64,000 nucleotides of DNA from Saccharina japonica (taxonomy: Eukaryota; Sar; Phaeophyceae; Laminariales; Laminariaceae). The notes beneath the pieces were generated by a model. It saw nothing but the letters and a program-made list of their open reading frames with translations. It was not told the origin of the DNA and did not search any database. Numbering within the stretch: the first letter of the stretch is position 1; every line of letters starts with the position of its first letter. Below, one piece after another: positions 1 to 10,873 of the stretch. The stretch lies in NCBI GenBank assembly GCA_008828725.1, contig MEHQ01004020.1, positions 191,001 to 255,000 of the forward strand, given 5' to 3'. A program made the translations under genes and the position numbers.

Positions 1-145
1 ATTCTAGTATATGTAATTGATTTACTTGATTATAGTATCGGGACTTGATTGACTTGATTTTATTATAGGGACTTGATTGACTTGATTGTAGTATATGGAC
101 TTGATCTACTTGATTGTAGTATAGGGACTAGGGACTAGGGACCCA
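1..145. repeat. AT-rich short tandem repeat
   Basis: A unit of about 30-35 bases containing GGGACTTGATTGACTTGATT recurs three to four times with small changes. A related fragment lies near 1680-1700. No coding signal was seen here. Confidence 0.7.
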
Positions 146-1715
146 ACAAAGCAGAAATGCATTCTTATTAACCGCCTACAGTAGGTAGAGCGCGCAGCAG
201 TACATGTACCAGGTACCAATCACCGTGCTTTCTGATTTTCTTGGTGTGCGTCGTACATCGTACATCTCCCTTACCTTGCCTTGCGCTTCAGACGCACCCC
301 CCACTCCAGCACTCCGGGGGACCATACATACGGTAGTAATCAGGACACAAAAACCAATATATTCCATTTTTTTTACTAAGCTTATTTGGTCCTGATTACT
401 ACTGTATGCCCCCCCGCATTACTACTGCTGCTGCTTCGTGTGGTAGACGCTGCTGCAATTGACAGTTTCCTTCGACATTCCCCCCCCCATGTATGTACTA
501 AAAAAATCAAGATAATCAAGACTCGAAGGGGTTATAACGGTCGTGCTTTAGCTATAGTTTAGCTATAATAGCCGGGATAAGTTTGACCATTTGTTGCTGG
601 CTGTCGCTAGCAAACGGCCATTATTTTGCCGAAACCACAGGGCTTTCTTCGCCTCGATGCCTTGCTCATGTACCCCTCGATGCCGTGCTGCTCACTTACC
701 CGTACCCCCCCCTCGCCCCTCTGCGCTCGCTCGATGCTACGTGCAAACCCATCCTTGGCTCTACCGCCGTTGAAACACGAAACTACGTAGACACGTGAGC
801 CCTGCGTTGATCGAGGTCGAGGCTCAGATCATCGCAGATGCCACGGAGCGCGGACTTTGGGACGATGGAGGAGAGATGCGCGTGAGATGCAGCGCCAGCT
901 CGAGGCAGGCAAGTTCGACCTCTATCCTTCGTACAACCCCCGTACCACAAGCAGCTTGCAAATGTGTCTGGTAATAGTCATAATGTGGATATATGCCAGA
1001 CTCCCTTCCCCTAGATGATACCGCCTCGTTACGTATGACGTAACCACAGACTACCAGGTTTCTGGCGATGAGTTAACGTGAGAAAAGCAACAACATCTTA
1101 ACCCTATGGATACTTGGCCGAAAAATGGATTGTACATATTGTGTCCCCTAAAAAGGATGCTCCTTGTTGAAATTACTGTAGGTCCACTAAAGACAAGTAA
1201 GATGTCCCATTTGCCGAGAAATAGGACCTCTGCCTTGGATAAGGTATACAGAGAGAGGCACTCAGGGCAGCTAGGTACCAGCTCCGGGGTATGCAGCAGG
1301 CTCTTAGCCAATCAGATTCATTCGTTAATATTCAATCTCGATTCGTGATTTCTCATTGTTTGGCCGTATCCAAAGGTCACCCTCGAGAGGGTCTGTCACT
1401 CGACCCACCTCGTTCCGTGTAGACCCGAGGCACCAACTCTCCTCGGTGTGCATGTGCTCCACACCATACCCATACAAAGAGATACCCTGCTCGGGGCGCC
1501 CACCCCGCATTGGCGTTGTCTGGCTCGGCCCACACTATTCATGGTACACACGAGTTTCGACGAAATGCTATATTTCATACGTAGCTGTGGTGTCTTTCTA
1601 CTTTTTTTTTCGAGAGAGAGATAGTACAAGATATGGGATGTCTGTTGATGATCTACAGTAGCTTTGACCCGTAAAGGTCTCGTTTGACTTGATTGTACTA
1701 GTTTTAGTGTGGGGA
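146..1715. other. No gene supported; likely intron or intergenic DNA
   Basis: I see no exon with both convincing codon use and splice sites. A stretch near 790-960 can be read as a charged peptide on the + strand but lacks a clear family match. The region may be an upstream intron of LTN1, whose 5' exons I could not find in the window. Confidence 0.4.
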
Positions 1716-1717
1716 TT

Positions 1718-1983
1718 TCCTTGACGGCTTTCCTCGACGGCTTTCCTTGACGGCTCTCCTTGACGGCTTTCCGTGACGGCTGTCATTGACGGCTGTCCTT
1801 GACGGCTATCCTTGACGGCTGTCCTTGACGGCTGTCCTTGACGGATATCCTTGACGGATTTCCTTGACTGCTTTCCTTGACGGCTGTCCTTGACGGATTT
1901 CCTTGACGGCTGTCCTTGACGATTGTCCGTGACGGCTTTCCTTGACGGCTATCCCTGACGGCTGTCCTTGACGGCTATCTGTG
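1718..1983. repeat. 13-bp minisatellite
   Basis: About 20 copies of a 13-base unit with core TTGACGGCT and one or two variable positions, ending in TCC. Because 13 is not a multiple of three, a translation repeats every 13 residues. Open frames here are by-products of the repeat. Confidence 0.9.
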
Positions 1984-2261
1984 AAGGGTGAAGGGATTAG
2001 AGTGCCGACAACCACCGCATACTGTTTGAAGTGCGGTGCCAAATGCGTTGTATGCTATCATATGTTTCGATAATTTCTGGTATCTGGCAGCCTTTTGGGC
2101 GAAGGGTGGGAGCGGTGGGGGCTCGTCGCGCGATGGAAGGGTAGTGTAGGGGTCAGATATCGGTGGGAGGTGGGGGCAGGGATCCCGTCATACGTCCTGT
2201 GCTGCGAGTAGTCTCTTTGAGTCTCGTGCGTGAGGGAAAGGAGGGGGGGGGGGGGGTTAGC

Positions 2262-2657
2262 CGTAGTCGTATGACCATAGACCCTCGCATCCCTACAATG
2301 CCGGGACGGAGCACGTTGGGTTTTCACCAACCAGACAGACATTGCTTGCACCAAGCGCGAAGCGTCGTGAGGCCTTGGGCGAGTCGTATGAAGGGTGAGC
2401 CGCATCCTACTAAGAACCACTTGTGAGACGGACTTGCATATGGACGACAGCCTCCACTGGATTGATTTGATTTCTGGTGTGGCCACTTCCAGGGGGGGGG
2501 GGTACTCATTTGTTGCTTGCCTTAGTCATTTGACCATTGACCACGCATCCCTTTCGAGACGGAGGGCGCGGGGGAGGGGTGTACTTCATTTTCATGCATG
2601 GCCGTAGTCGTATGACCATAGACCCTCGCATCCCTACAATGCCGGGACGGAGCATGT
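2262..2657 (+). repeat. Two copies of a ~50-bp dispersed repeat beside poly-G
   Basis: Copies at about 2262-2315 and 2603-2657 share GCCGTAGTCGTATGACCATA followed by a conserved stretch ending in GGGACGGAGCA. A weaker third version lies at about 2527-2567. Each copy sits next to a run of nine or more G. The family recurs in the opposite direction at 5386-5434. Confidence 0.75.
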
Positions 2658-3342
2658 CGGGTTGGGGGGGGGGGCGGGGTGGCCTTTCTGTGGTGTTCGG
2701 CGTACGCAAGCTCTTGGGAGTTTTCCACCTCCTGAGCTTCGAATGTGCGGCGGGGATGCTTCTTTGATTCTTCGATGCTGTTGGCGGCGAAACGTGTTTT
2801 GATCGCAGATTTATGTAAGCTTGGAATCTCGGCACCGGCCTTTGTCTCCCTTTTGCCCCTGAATACCTCCTACTGCTTCGTTTTGCAGAGGTCGGGGGTT
2901 GTTGTGTCGCGCGGTGGCCCGTCGGGTGTTATTCGCGCTGGTGACGCAGCGAGGGCGGCGCAACAAGGAGCTTTGAGCTTTGGGACAGCTTGCCTTTCCC
3001 ACCTCAGCAGTGTGCAGGACGACTGATGATGTAGACGCTATCGTGTATCGTGTGTGTCAACGGTGCCGCGCAGTGTTAACGATCGCTCCCGGTACAGAAT
3101 AAAATTGCGGGGTAGACATTTACGGTATACCAGGGTATGTAGCAAACACAGCTTTGCAAATACGACTTTCGAGGACATTTTCGATCCCACAGCTAGTGTT
3201 TTTATTTTTTATTTATTTTTTGTTTCCAAGTATTTACTGGTGCGTATCTCGTATTCCTTTCGTTTTTGACGATTCGACACCCCCTCCCCTGTTGTGTGTG
3301 CGTGTGCTGTGTGTTGTTCGTTCGGTGTGTGTTGGGTAGTAG

Positions 3343-6300
3343 GTGGTGGCGTCGTACGTGAAGGACGAGTGCACGCTGGAGGCAATCATACAGCTGCCGC
3401 CGGAGTACCCGCTGAGGAACGTGGAGGTGTCCTGCACCAAGAGGATGGGGGTGTCCGAGAGCAGGTGTGCATTGCTTACTGGTCTTACTGACAACCTTGC
3501 CGTGAAGGGCGCATTGCTTACTCATCGTACGATCATACGCACATACGCACATATCATACACGTAGGTATAGGTATACAGAGTGGGCCGAAGGTTGCGACG
3601 CTCGCTGGCATCTCATTCTATTTGTACTTCCGTTGATCAGGCCCACCAGCGTATATCGGTATACGGTTGTCCGCCCACCGCACTACTGCTGTAGTATATA
3701 TGGCCGCCGACAACGTAACCACCTATGAATAGTCTGTTGCGCGTTAGTTGGAGTGTCCTGCACTGTGCGGTACTGGTCTGTTCTGCACGGCACGGTGATG
3801 TGCTTCTGTATCGCACTGCTGTGCTCTGCTGTATTGTACTGCGCTGCTGTTGTACTGTACTGTGCACGGCAGTGAGCGATCGGCAGTCGGTACATACCTG
3901 GTCCGAAGCTACTCAACGAACCGATTCGTCACGCAGACACTGCCAATACACAATTACGGGAGAACATACATATCCTATACCAGTATGACATAGGGGGATA
4001 CTTTCAATAGTAGTACTAATAGTACATGCTTTTAGCGTCCAGCGTGGGTTCTGATTACTATTATACTGCTATTACTACCTGGTATGTATTACTATGTATT
4101 ACTATTAATATGTACATATTACTATGTATTAGTATGTATTAGTATGTATTAGTATGTATTAGTATGTATTACTATGGCCCCCCGTAAGAGTGCTGACGTC
4201 ACGTAACGTCGTCACGTCGACCAACACCGCCACGACTGCCAAGCACAGGTGGAAGAAGTGGGTGCTCCAGATCGTGACCTTGCTCTCTCTGCAGGATGGC
4301 TCGGTGCTTGATGCGGTCATGCTCTGGAAGAAGAACGTCGACAAGGTAACATCACACGGTAGACTATGGCTCTATTGTCAGCATTACAGCAGAAGGCTAC
4401 TGCCGTAGACTACTGAGAACGTCGACAAGGTTACATCACACGGTAGACTATTGCTCTGTTGTTAATATTCCAGTAGGCTACTGCCGCAGACTATTGTTGT
4501 TGCTGTTGACTACAGTATTGTTTTTTGTTTGTTTGTTTGTTTTTATGCTCCGGCGGAATGGTAAAAACGACGCTTAAGCTCACAACACTTTCACATATGT
4601 ACGAAGTATATGATAAATGATGTGTGTCGAGTTAACCCGTCATCCCGAGATGGTCAAATGCGGGGGAGAAAGCCTTCCGCCGTAAACTACTGCTGTCAGA
4701 CTACTGCTGTAACCTACTGCTATAAACTACGTACTGCTGTAGCTTACTTATGTAGGCTGCAAATACCGTACCAGGTAGTTAGTATTCCTGCAGTGCAGTA
4801 CACAGGCGTCTCTGGATCTCGACATCAGCCGCGTGTGGGCCGAGGATTAAAACTTGAATACTACGTAGTGAAAGTTTGAACTGTACGCAAGCCCAAATCA
4901 CCCGCCGCGCCGCTTGCTTGAATCGCCCGCAAAGGCTCCGGTACGTACCTCTGCTCGACCGCGAGTAGTCTCCTGCAAACGTTCCGCTCTCATACGGTAC
5001 TCGAACTTAACCATGGCTGCAATGGAGAACACGGCATCCTTTCCCGACTTTCCCGGAGCTGGGAAGCTCGATTCTGGTTGATTCCGTCGCGAAATGCAGA
5101 GCCCGCTACCTCGGCCTTCCACCTGGTTGACATGATGAAGCCCGACACACTGCACCGACTGAGCGTCCCCTTCCCCGCCTCGATGATATTCTTTGTTCGT
5201 CGAATTGATCCGTGCAGGAGTTCGAGGGCGTGGAGCCGTGCGTAATTTGCTACGGCATCCTGCACCCGAGGGACATGGCCCTACCCCAGATGACGTGCAA
5301 GACGTGCAAAAACAGGTCCGTGTACCCTCCCCCCCCCCCCAATGTTTGCCTGATCTGATCGGTGAAAAATCCTACGTGCTCCGTCCGGCGATGTAGGGGT
5401 GCGAGGGTCTATGGTCATACGACTACGGCGATGCATGGCATGAGGACCCCCCCCCCCATCTAGCTGACACTCTTACCCCCCGCCCCCCCCTCTTGTACTT
5501 GGTACTGTCGGAACACACGCTTCTAGGAATCTTAATGTGGGCGCAGTTCGGAACTTGCATTTATGCGCGCGAGCAGATGCACCGCTTTAGTAGAGCTGTG
5601 TTCGCCGTGGATTTTACAGCGCTGGTTTGCATGCCATGTGATGTTTGTCTGTTTGGCTCGTACGTTCTTCGAGGGCTGCGCATACGATGGAATTAGCAGC
5701 AGCCTCAAGCGTTGTTGGGCGGGAACGGTGCCGTCTCTCGGAGCCCCGAGAAGAAGCACCGCCTTCAGTTTTTTTTTCGAAAGTAGTTACCCCCCTCCTC
5801 TCCCCCGCCCTCCACCTGTACGTGCCCTGCCCAGGGCGCACAAAACCCAGACCTTGACCCCAAAATACGAAGGACGGCAATAATTCCCCTGTTTAGTGGG
5901 GCCTTCTTTACCCCTTTTAGTATCGCACTATACGGAAACACATATTATGTACACATCTAAGTCTAACTCTAAGTGATGTGTACCCGGGACGGGAGTGCGG
6001 TCCTAAATGGGAAAGAGCAAAGCCTAAACGTATCCACCACCCGCGAAAAACGCCATAAAACGGTATACCGGTGGGTTTTACCCCAGTTCACCGTAGACAT
6101 ATCACGGGGCAAAAAGGGAGATGGAGTTTTCTATTACAGGTATCCCGGTTTCTGTCAAGGAGATGCCGTTTTCTGTCACGGTATACCGGTTTCTGTCAAG
6201 GATATACCCTTTTCTGTCACGTTAGACCGTGTTCTGTCAAGAGATACCGTTTTATGAAGCGGTATACCGGTTTCTGTCGTAACGTACCAGTACCGCGGTA

Positions 6301-7039
6301 TTGGACTGCGAATAGAGTAGTATTTATACAGTACCGCGGTGACGCTGACGCGACCTTCCCTACGGTAGGGTGTTGTATCAATATTGCGGTATGTGTGTAT
6401 TAACCCCTCGGGACCCCTTAGAAGGGATATAACCCTTTTAAGGGACCTTTTAAGGGACCTTTTAAGGGACCTTTTAAGGGACCTTTTAAGGGATCTTTTA
6501 AGGGATATAAGGGATAGCGACCAACACAATGATTAATTTACGTGTTATCGACCTTCTGCGAGCAGCGTGAGCACCTATGATAGCAGTATGATACGGGTAT
6601 ATGCAGTATTAATAGTAGCCTTATGTTGCCCCCGTGCCGTACAACTCCTTGCGTTGTGACTCGAACACTAACTTGTATCATCCCCCTAACACGCAGTGGC
6701 TGTTGCTGCCATCGTCATTTTTAATCGTCGTTTTTCCCCTCTCTACTATAATCAAGTCCCCAGAGGGTGCATTATGTTTGTCCATCTGGATGCGCTGATG
6801 GGACCCGTGCGACCTCACGCTGTCACCCGGTCGGTGACCTTCCCACCAAGCCAATGTGATTTTCCGACTTATGAACGCCCCCTTCTTCCCTTCCCTTCCC
6901 TTCCTTCCCGTGCTGCTGACGCTGTCGTACGGCATGTATCCATGTATCCATGTATAGGTTCCATTCTTCGTGTCTGTACAAGTGGTTCCACACCAGCCAC
7001 AAGAACAAGTGCCCCATTTGCCAGCAGACGTGGGCTTGA
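3343..7039 (+). CDS. LTN1: Listerin E3 ubiquitin ligase, C-terminal four exons
   Basis: LTN1 is the ribosome-associated E3 ligase that marks stalled nascent chains on 60S subunits for the proteasome. Four exons read in phase: 3343-3464, 4249-4345, 5218-5315 and 6958-7039, with GT donors and AG acceptors and stop TGA at 7037-7039. The first two encode the end of the RWD domain ([20 protein letters not shown], then [19 protein letters not shown] and LWKKNVDK). The third begins [12 protein letters not shown]. The last carries [10 protein letters not shown] and CPICQQTW. Together they make the C4HC3 RING-variant finger that ends Listerin proteins, with all eight metal ligands present. Family recognition is strong. 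The N-terminal HEAT-repeat exons are not identified and probably lie left of the window or in the first 3 kb. The last intron (5316-6957) holds repeats and most of a block that is duplicated downstream. Confidence 0.93.
4080..4172. repeat. Short 10-bp tandem repeat in LTN1 intron
   Basis: Repeated TATGTATTAGTATGTATTAC-like words (unit about 10 bases) lie just upstream of the second recognised LTN1 exon. Confidence 0.7.
4335..4490 (+). repeat. Tandem duplication of an LTN1 exon end and splice donor
   Basis: About 80 bases starting with GAACGTCGACAAGGT, which include the 3' end of exon 4249-4345 and its donor, are repeated in tandem from about 4415. The second copy is intronic and has a GTTACA donor-like site instead of GTAACA. 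Confidence 0.8.
5386..5434 (-). repeat. Inverted copy of the ~50-bp dispersed repeat
   Basis: Reverse complement of the family at 2262-2657, again beside a poly-C run (about 5440-5457). The left end of the inverted duplication (5415) falls inside this copy. Confidence 0.7.
6120..6290 (+). repeat. ~22-bp degenerate tandem repeat
   Basis: Repeated GGTATACCGGTTTCTGTCA-like units alternate with TTTTCTGTCAC variants. A mirrored copy lies at about 10010-10160. Confidence 0.75.
6432..6512 (+). repeat. 14-bp tandem repeat (TTTTAAGGGACC type)
   Basis: Five to six copies of a 14-base unit. The inverted copy at about 9799-9866 has about one unit fewer, a normal length difference between alleles or duplicates. 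Confidence 0.85.
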
Positions 7040-7097
7040 TCCTCCCAGAAATCCGAGACTGTCCCACACGATATGTGTGGCACCGTATATCTTTGAC

Positions 7098-7405
7098 CAG
7101 TGTTGTGAACCGACGACCGAAAATCGTTTTTTTCGGTCGATTTTTTGTCGGTTTTCCAAGGCTGTAAACCGTTTTTTTTTAATCGGTTTATTTGCAAAAA
7201 AACGGCCGACACGGACCCCGACATTTTCGGTTTTCCACCGAAAAAAACGAAATACTGTTCGTTTTTCACCGAAAAACCGAAAAACTGTTCAGTTTCAGGT
7301 TCGGTTTGCTTTTTTATTTTGTAGACCGAAACCGACCAATTTTTTCGGTGAAAAACCGAAAACCGACCGAGACGATTTCCGTTTTCGGTTCACAACACAA
7401 CACTG
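7098..7405. mobile_element. hAT-type MITE, apparently complete
   Basis: The 308-bp element starts CAGTGTTGTGAACCG and ends with its inverted counterpart (CGGTTCACAACACAACACTG). It is flanked by an 8-base target duplication, TCTTTGAC on the left and TCTGTGAC on the right (7 of 8 match). CAG-type ends and 8-base duplications are hallmarks of the hAT superfamily. The interior consists of CGGTTTTTCGGTGAAAAACCG-like self-complementary words and A/T runs, with no transposase, so it is non-autonomous. Partial copies are at 8993-9211 (reverse) and 10874-10963. Confidence 0.8.
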
Positions 7406-8762
7406 TCTGTGACGGCATCCAATAGGGGACGCTGTTATCTCGTATATACGAGTAGTATGGGTTTGATGTTTGAGGTGCTAGTGGCGGTGGGTGCTAGAGC
7501 AGTGACCATGTTCAAGGGGGTGCTATAGTACGTTCGTTCGAGGAACGCTTGGCAGGCTGGGGGCTGAATGCCGCCTTCTTGAATGTGCTCATGTGCTCGT
7601 ACGTAGGTGATGCTGTCTGATTTTTCTAATATTGCATTGGCACGAATAGGTTAGGTACAGTAGTAGCCGTGGGAGACGTTGTTTGTGGTGCGGGGGGTTG
7701 TGGCGGCGTTTTGCCGTAGATTTTGACGCCGAGAGGCTAGGAGTGTAGCGGTGATTGTGATTGCGGTACAGCTTGAAGCTTGAACGGGGGGGGGGCATGT
7801 TGCCAGTCATGGCTAGCAATGTTTGTGGTGTGGTGCTCGTGTGGCTGGGGATGGGGGGTTCGACCGGCGCAAGGGTTCGACCGGCGCAATGCGCCTGTGG
7901 ATCAAACTCGATTAGTAAAAAGTGACGATTTCACCCATCCATCCACCTTAAAAGTTCAGAGATAAATAAGCATTGTGAAGGTTAAGATTGTGTGGGCATG
8001 TCATCAAGTAGATGTTAATCGGACATCTCATGTCATTGCATCCCGACCAGGAGATGTATAATCGTATTATATGGTCAAGTAAAAGCACACTGAGATTTGG
8101 GCCAAGACACATCGCCGCCAAGCTAAAATATAGCTCATGATGGGTACGTCGTGTCTATCTTTTTCGTGTGTACTAATGCGCGTCTGGCAATTGATCGTTG
8201 CAGTCGTGTCAACCATGTACCAGGTACGAACAAAATCAGGCTCGTCGCAAGACTAGTGTATGTATCATTCACTGGCATAAGTATGCTGTCATGGAGGCGT
8301 TTTTGAGTCTCGAAACCTAAGTCCAGCGTGGAGTTAAACGCGCCTATGAGGTAAGGACGATCCATCGCCTAAAAGCATGCTGTTTCCATTACAACAACCT
8401 TTTTAGAGAAACAGCTATTATAAAGAGGAAGAGCGAAAAATCAACCACTTGCGTACAGTAACATGTGAATGGTGTCGGCGCGCATCAGCAGTACGACCTG
8501 TTGTCTGATCAGATGATCAGCCTGTGCGGGTTATATGTGTCAACGTGCAACTACACGAGAACCTGGCAGGTTTTCCTTCTTCGGCCACTGCACGTCGTTC
8601 CTCCGCACTACTTGCACAGACTAAAATGATTTGATGTTTTGACGTAGTGCTGTAGGTCTTGTCGTTTTCCCCCCACCATAACCTCCGAAAGGCCAACAGG
8701 GAAAAACAGCACTATTAAATACGAATAATATAATATATAGAGGCAGTTCGGTAAGTGGTGAC
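7313..8762 (+). repeat. Block B, first copy of a direct duplication
   Basis: Matches 10874-12321 in the same direction with roughly 1-2 percent differences and small indels. One example is a GTTCGACCGGCGCA-type word doubled here near 7857 and single in the other copy. I find no recognisable gene in the block. A 76-codon frame on the minus strand (8135-8365) has no family match. Confidence 0.9.
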
Positions 8763-8992
8763 CAGGGTTCGAATTAGTTGGTGAAACGTGCGCAATTGCA
8801 CCAAATTTCTGAAATATCAGCTTTTTTTGCGCACCACAAAAAACTGTAGATGTGCGGCTTTCCGCACATGTGTTTTAGGCCCCCGCACACTTTTTGGCCG
8901 CAGGCCAAAAAATTGTGCGGGTCCATTTCGCCGTAGGCGAAAAAAAAAATGGGGCCTATTTTCGCCGCAGGCGAAAAGTTTTTGGGTCTGTT
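8763..8992 (+). mobile_element. Left end of a second hAT-like element, truncated
   Basis: Block B copy 1 continues with CAGGGTTCGAATTAG after GTGGTGAC. Copy 2 has the same GTGGTGAC at 12314-12321 but goes on with unrelated sequence, so it looks like an empty site. A CAGGG start after a putative 8-base target fits hAT. The other end is not seen, because the inverted block begins at 8993. The interior has repeated palindromic words such as CGCCGCAGGCGAAAA. Confidence 0.55.
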
Positions 8993-10872
8993 TAAAAAAG
9001 CAAACCGAACCTGAAACTGAACAGTTTTTCGGNTTTTCGGTGAAAAACGAACAGTATTTCGTTTTTTTCGGTGGAAAACCGAAAATGTCGGGGTCCGTGT
9101 CGGCCGTTTTTTTGCAAATAAACCGATTAAAAAAAAACGGTTTACAGCCTTGGAAAACCGACAAAAAATCGACCGAAAAAAACGATTTTCGGTCGTCGGT
9201 TCACAACACTGGTCAAGATATACGGTGCCACACAATCGTGTGGGACAGTCTCGGATTTCTGGGAGGATCAAGCCCACGTCTGCTGGCAAATGGGGCACTT
9301 GTTCTTGTGGCTGGTGTGGAACCACTTGTACAGACACGAAGAATGGAACCTATACATGGATACATGGATACATGCCGTACGACAGCGTCAGCAGCACGGG
9401 AAGGAAGGGAAGGGAAGGGAAGAAGGGGGCGTTCATAAGTCGGAAAATCACATTGGCTTGGTGGGAAGGTCACCGACCGGGTGACAGCGTGAGGTCGCAC
9501 GGGTCCCATCAGCGCATCCAGATGGACAAACATATGCACCCTCTGGGGACTTGATTATAGTAGAGAGGGGAAAAACGACGATTAAAAATGACGATGGCAG
9601 CAACAGCCACTGCGTGTTAGGGGGATGATACAAGTTAGTGTTCGAGTCACAACGCAAGGAGTTGTACGGCACGGGGGCAACATGAGGCTACTATTAATAC
9701 TGCATATACCCGTATCATACTGCTATCATAGGTGCTCACGCTGCTCGCAGAAGGTCGATAACACGTAAATTAATCATTGTGTTGGTCGCTATCCCTTATA
9801 TCCCTTAAAAGGTCCCTTAAAAGGTCCCTTAAAAGGTCCCTTAAAAGGTCCCTTAAAAGGGTTATATCCCTTCTAAGGGGTCCCAAGGGGTTAATACACA
9901 CATACCGCAATATTGATACAACACCCTACCGTAGGGAAGGTCGCGTCAGCGTCACCGCGGTACTGTATAAATACTACTCTATTCGCAGTCCAATACCTGG
10001 TACGTTACCACAGAAACCGGTATACCGCTACATAAAACGGTATCTCTTGACAGAACACGGTCTAACGTGACAGAAAAGGGTATATCCTTGACAGAAACCG
10101 GTATACCGTGACAGAAAACGGCATCTCCTTGACAGAAACCGGGATACCTGTAATAGAAAACTCCATCTCCCTTTTTGCCCCGTGATATGTCTACGGTGAA
10201 CTGGGGTAAAACCCACCGGTATACCGTTTTATGGCGTTTTTCGCGGGTGGTGGATACGTTTAGGCTTTGCTCTTTCCCATTTAGGACCGCACTCCCGTCC
10301 CGGGTACACATCACTTAGAGTTAGACTTAGATGTGTACATAATATGTGTTTCCGTATAGTGCGATACTAAAAGGGGTAAAGAAGGCCCCACTAAACAGGG
10401 GAATTATTGCCGTCCTTCGTATTTTGGGGTCAAGGTCTGGGTTTTGTGCGCCCTGGGCAGGGCACGTACAGGTGGAGGGCGGGGGAGAGGAGGGGGGTAA
10501 CTACTTTCGAAAAAAAAACTGAAGGCGGTGCTTCTTCTCGGGGCTCCGAGAGACGGCACCGTTCCCGCCCAACAACGCTTGAGGCTGCTGCTAATTCCAT
10601 CGTATGCGCAGCCCTCGAAGAACGTACGAGCCAAACAGACAAACATCACATGGCATGCAAACCAGCGCTGTAAAATCCACGGCGAACACAGCTCTACTAA
10701 AGCGGTGCATCTGCTCGCGCGCATAAATGCAAGTTCCGAACTGCGCCCACATTAAGATTCCTAGAAGCGTGTGTTCCGACAGTACCAAGTACAAGAGGGG
10801 GGGGCGGGGGGTAAGAGTGTCAGCTAGATGGGGGGGGGGGTCCTCATGCCATGCATCGCCGTAGTCGTATGA
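8993..10872 (-). repeat. Block A', inverted copy of 5415-7312
   Basis: Reverse complement of block A. The left end starts inside the hAT-type MITE. The right end stops one base before an N at 10873, after which block B restarts. Confidence 0.9.
9268..9349 (-). pseudogene. Extra copy of the last LTN1 exon
   Basis: The 82 bases are identical to the exon at 6958-7039, with its acceptor AG and stop codon. It encodes the second half of the RING-variant finger. No upstream LTN1 exon accompanies it: the duplicated block starts after exon 5218-5315. It therefore cannot be a full gene and is a duplicated exon fragment, or an assembly duplicate. Confidence 0.85.
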
Positions 10873-10873
10873 N

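Larger units (their letters stand above)
5415..7312 (+). repeat. Block A of an inverted duplication
   Basis: Nearly the whole block reappears in reverse at 8993-10872. It contains the last LTN1 intron, the last LTN1 exon and about two thirds of a hAT-type MITE. The arms differ by small changes, for example the copy number of a 14-base repeat and a missing CCGCGG. Confidence 0.9.

Noticed and set aside
146-3342. Upstream LTN1 exons, for example near 790-960 or 2890-2960
   Set aside because: Some frames are open and an acceptor (TTTTGCAG) exists near 2888, but none matches the expected Listerin sequence.
6176-6529. 117-codon frame with LKRS repeats (minus strand) and its mirror at 9777-10070
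   Set aside because: The periodic peptide comes from a 14-base tandem repeat inside an LTN1 intron.
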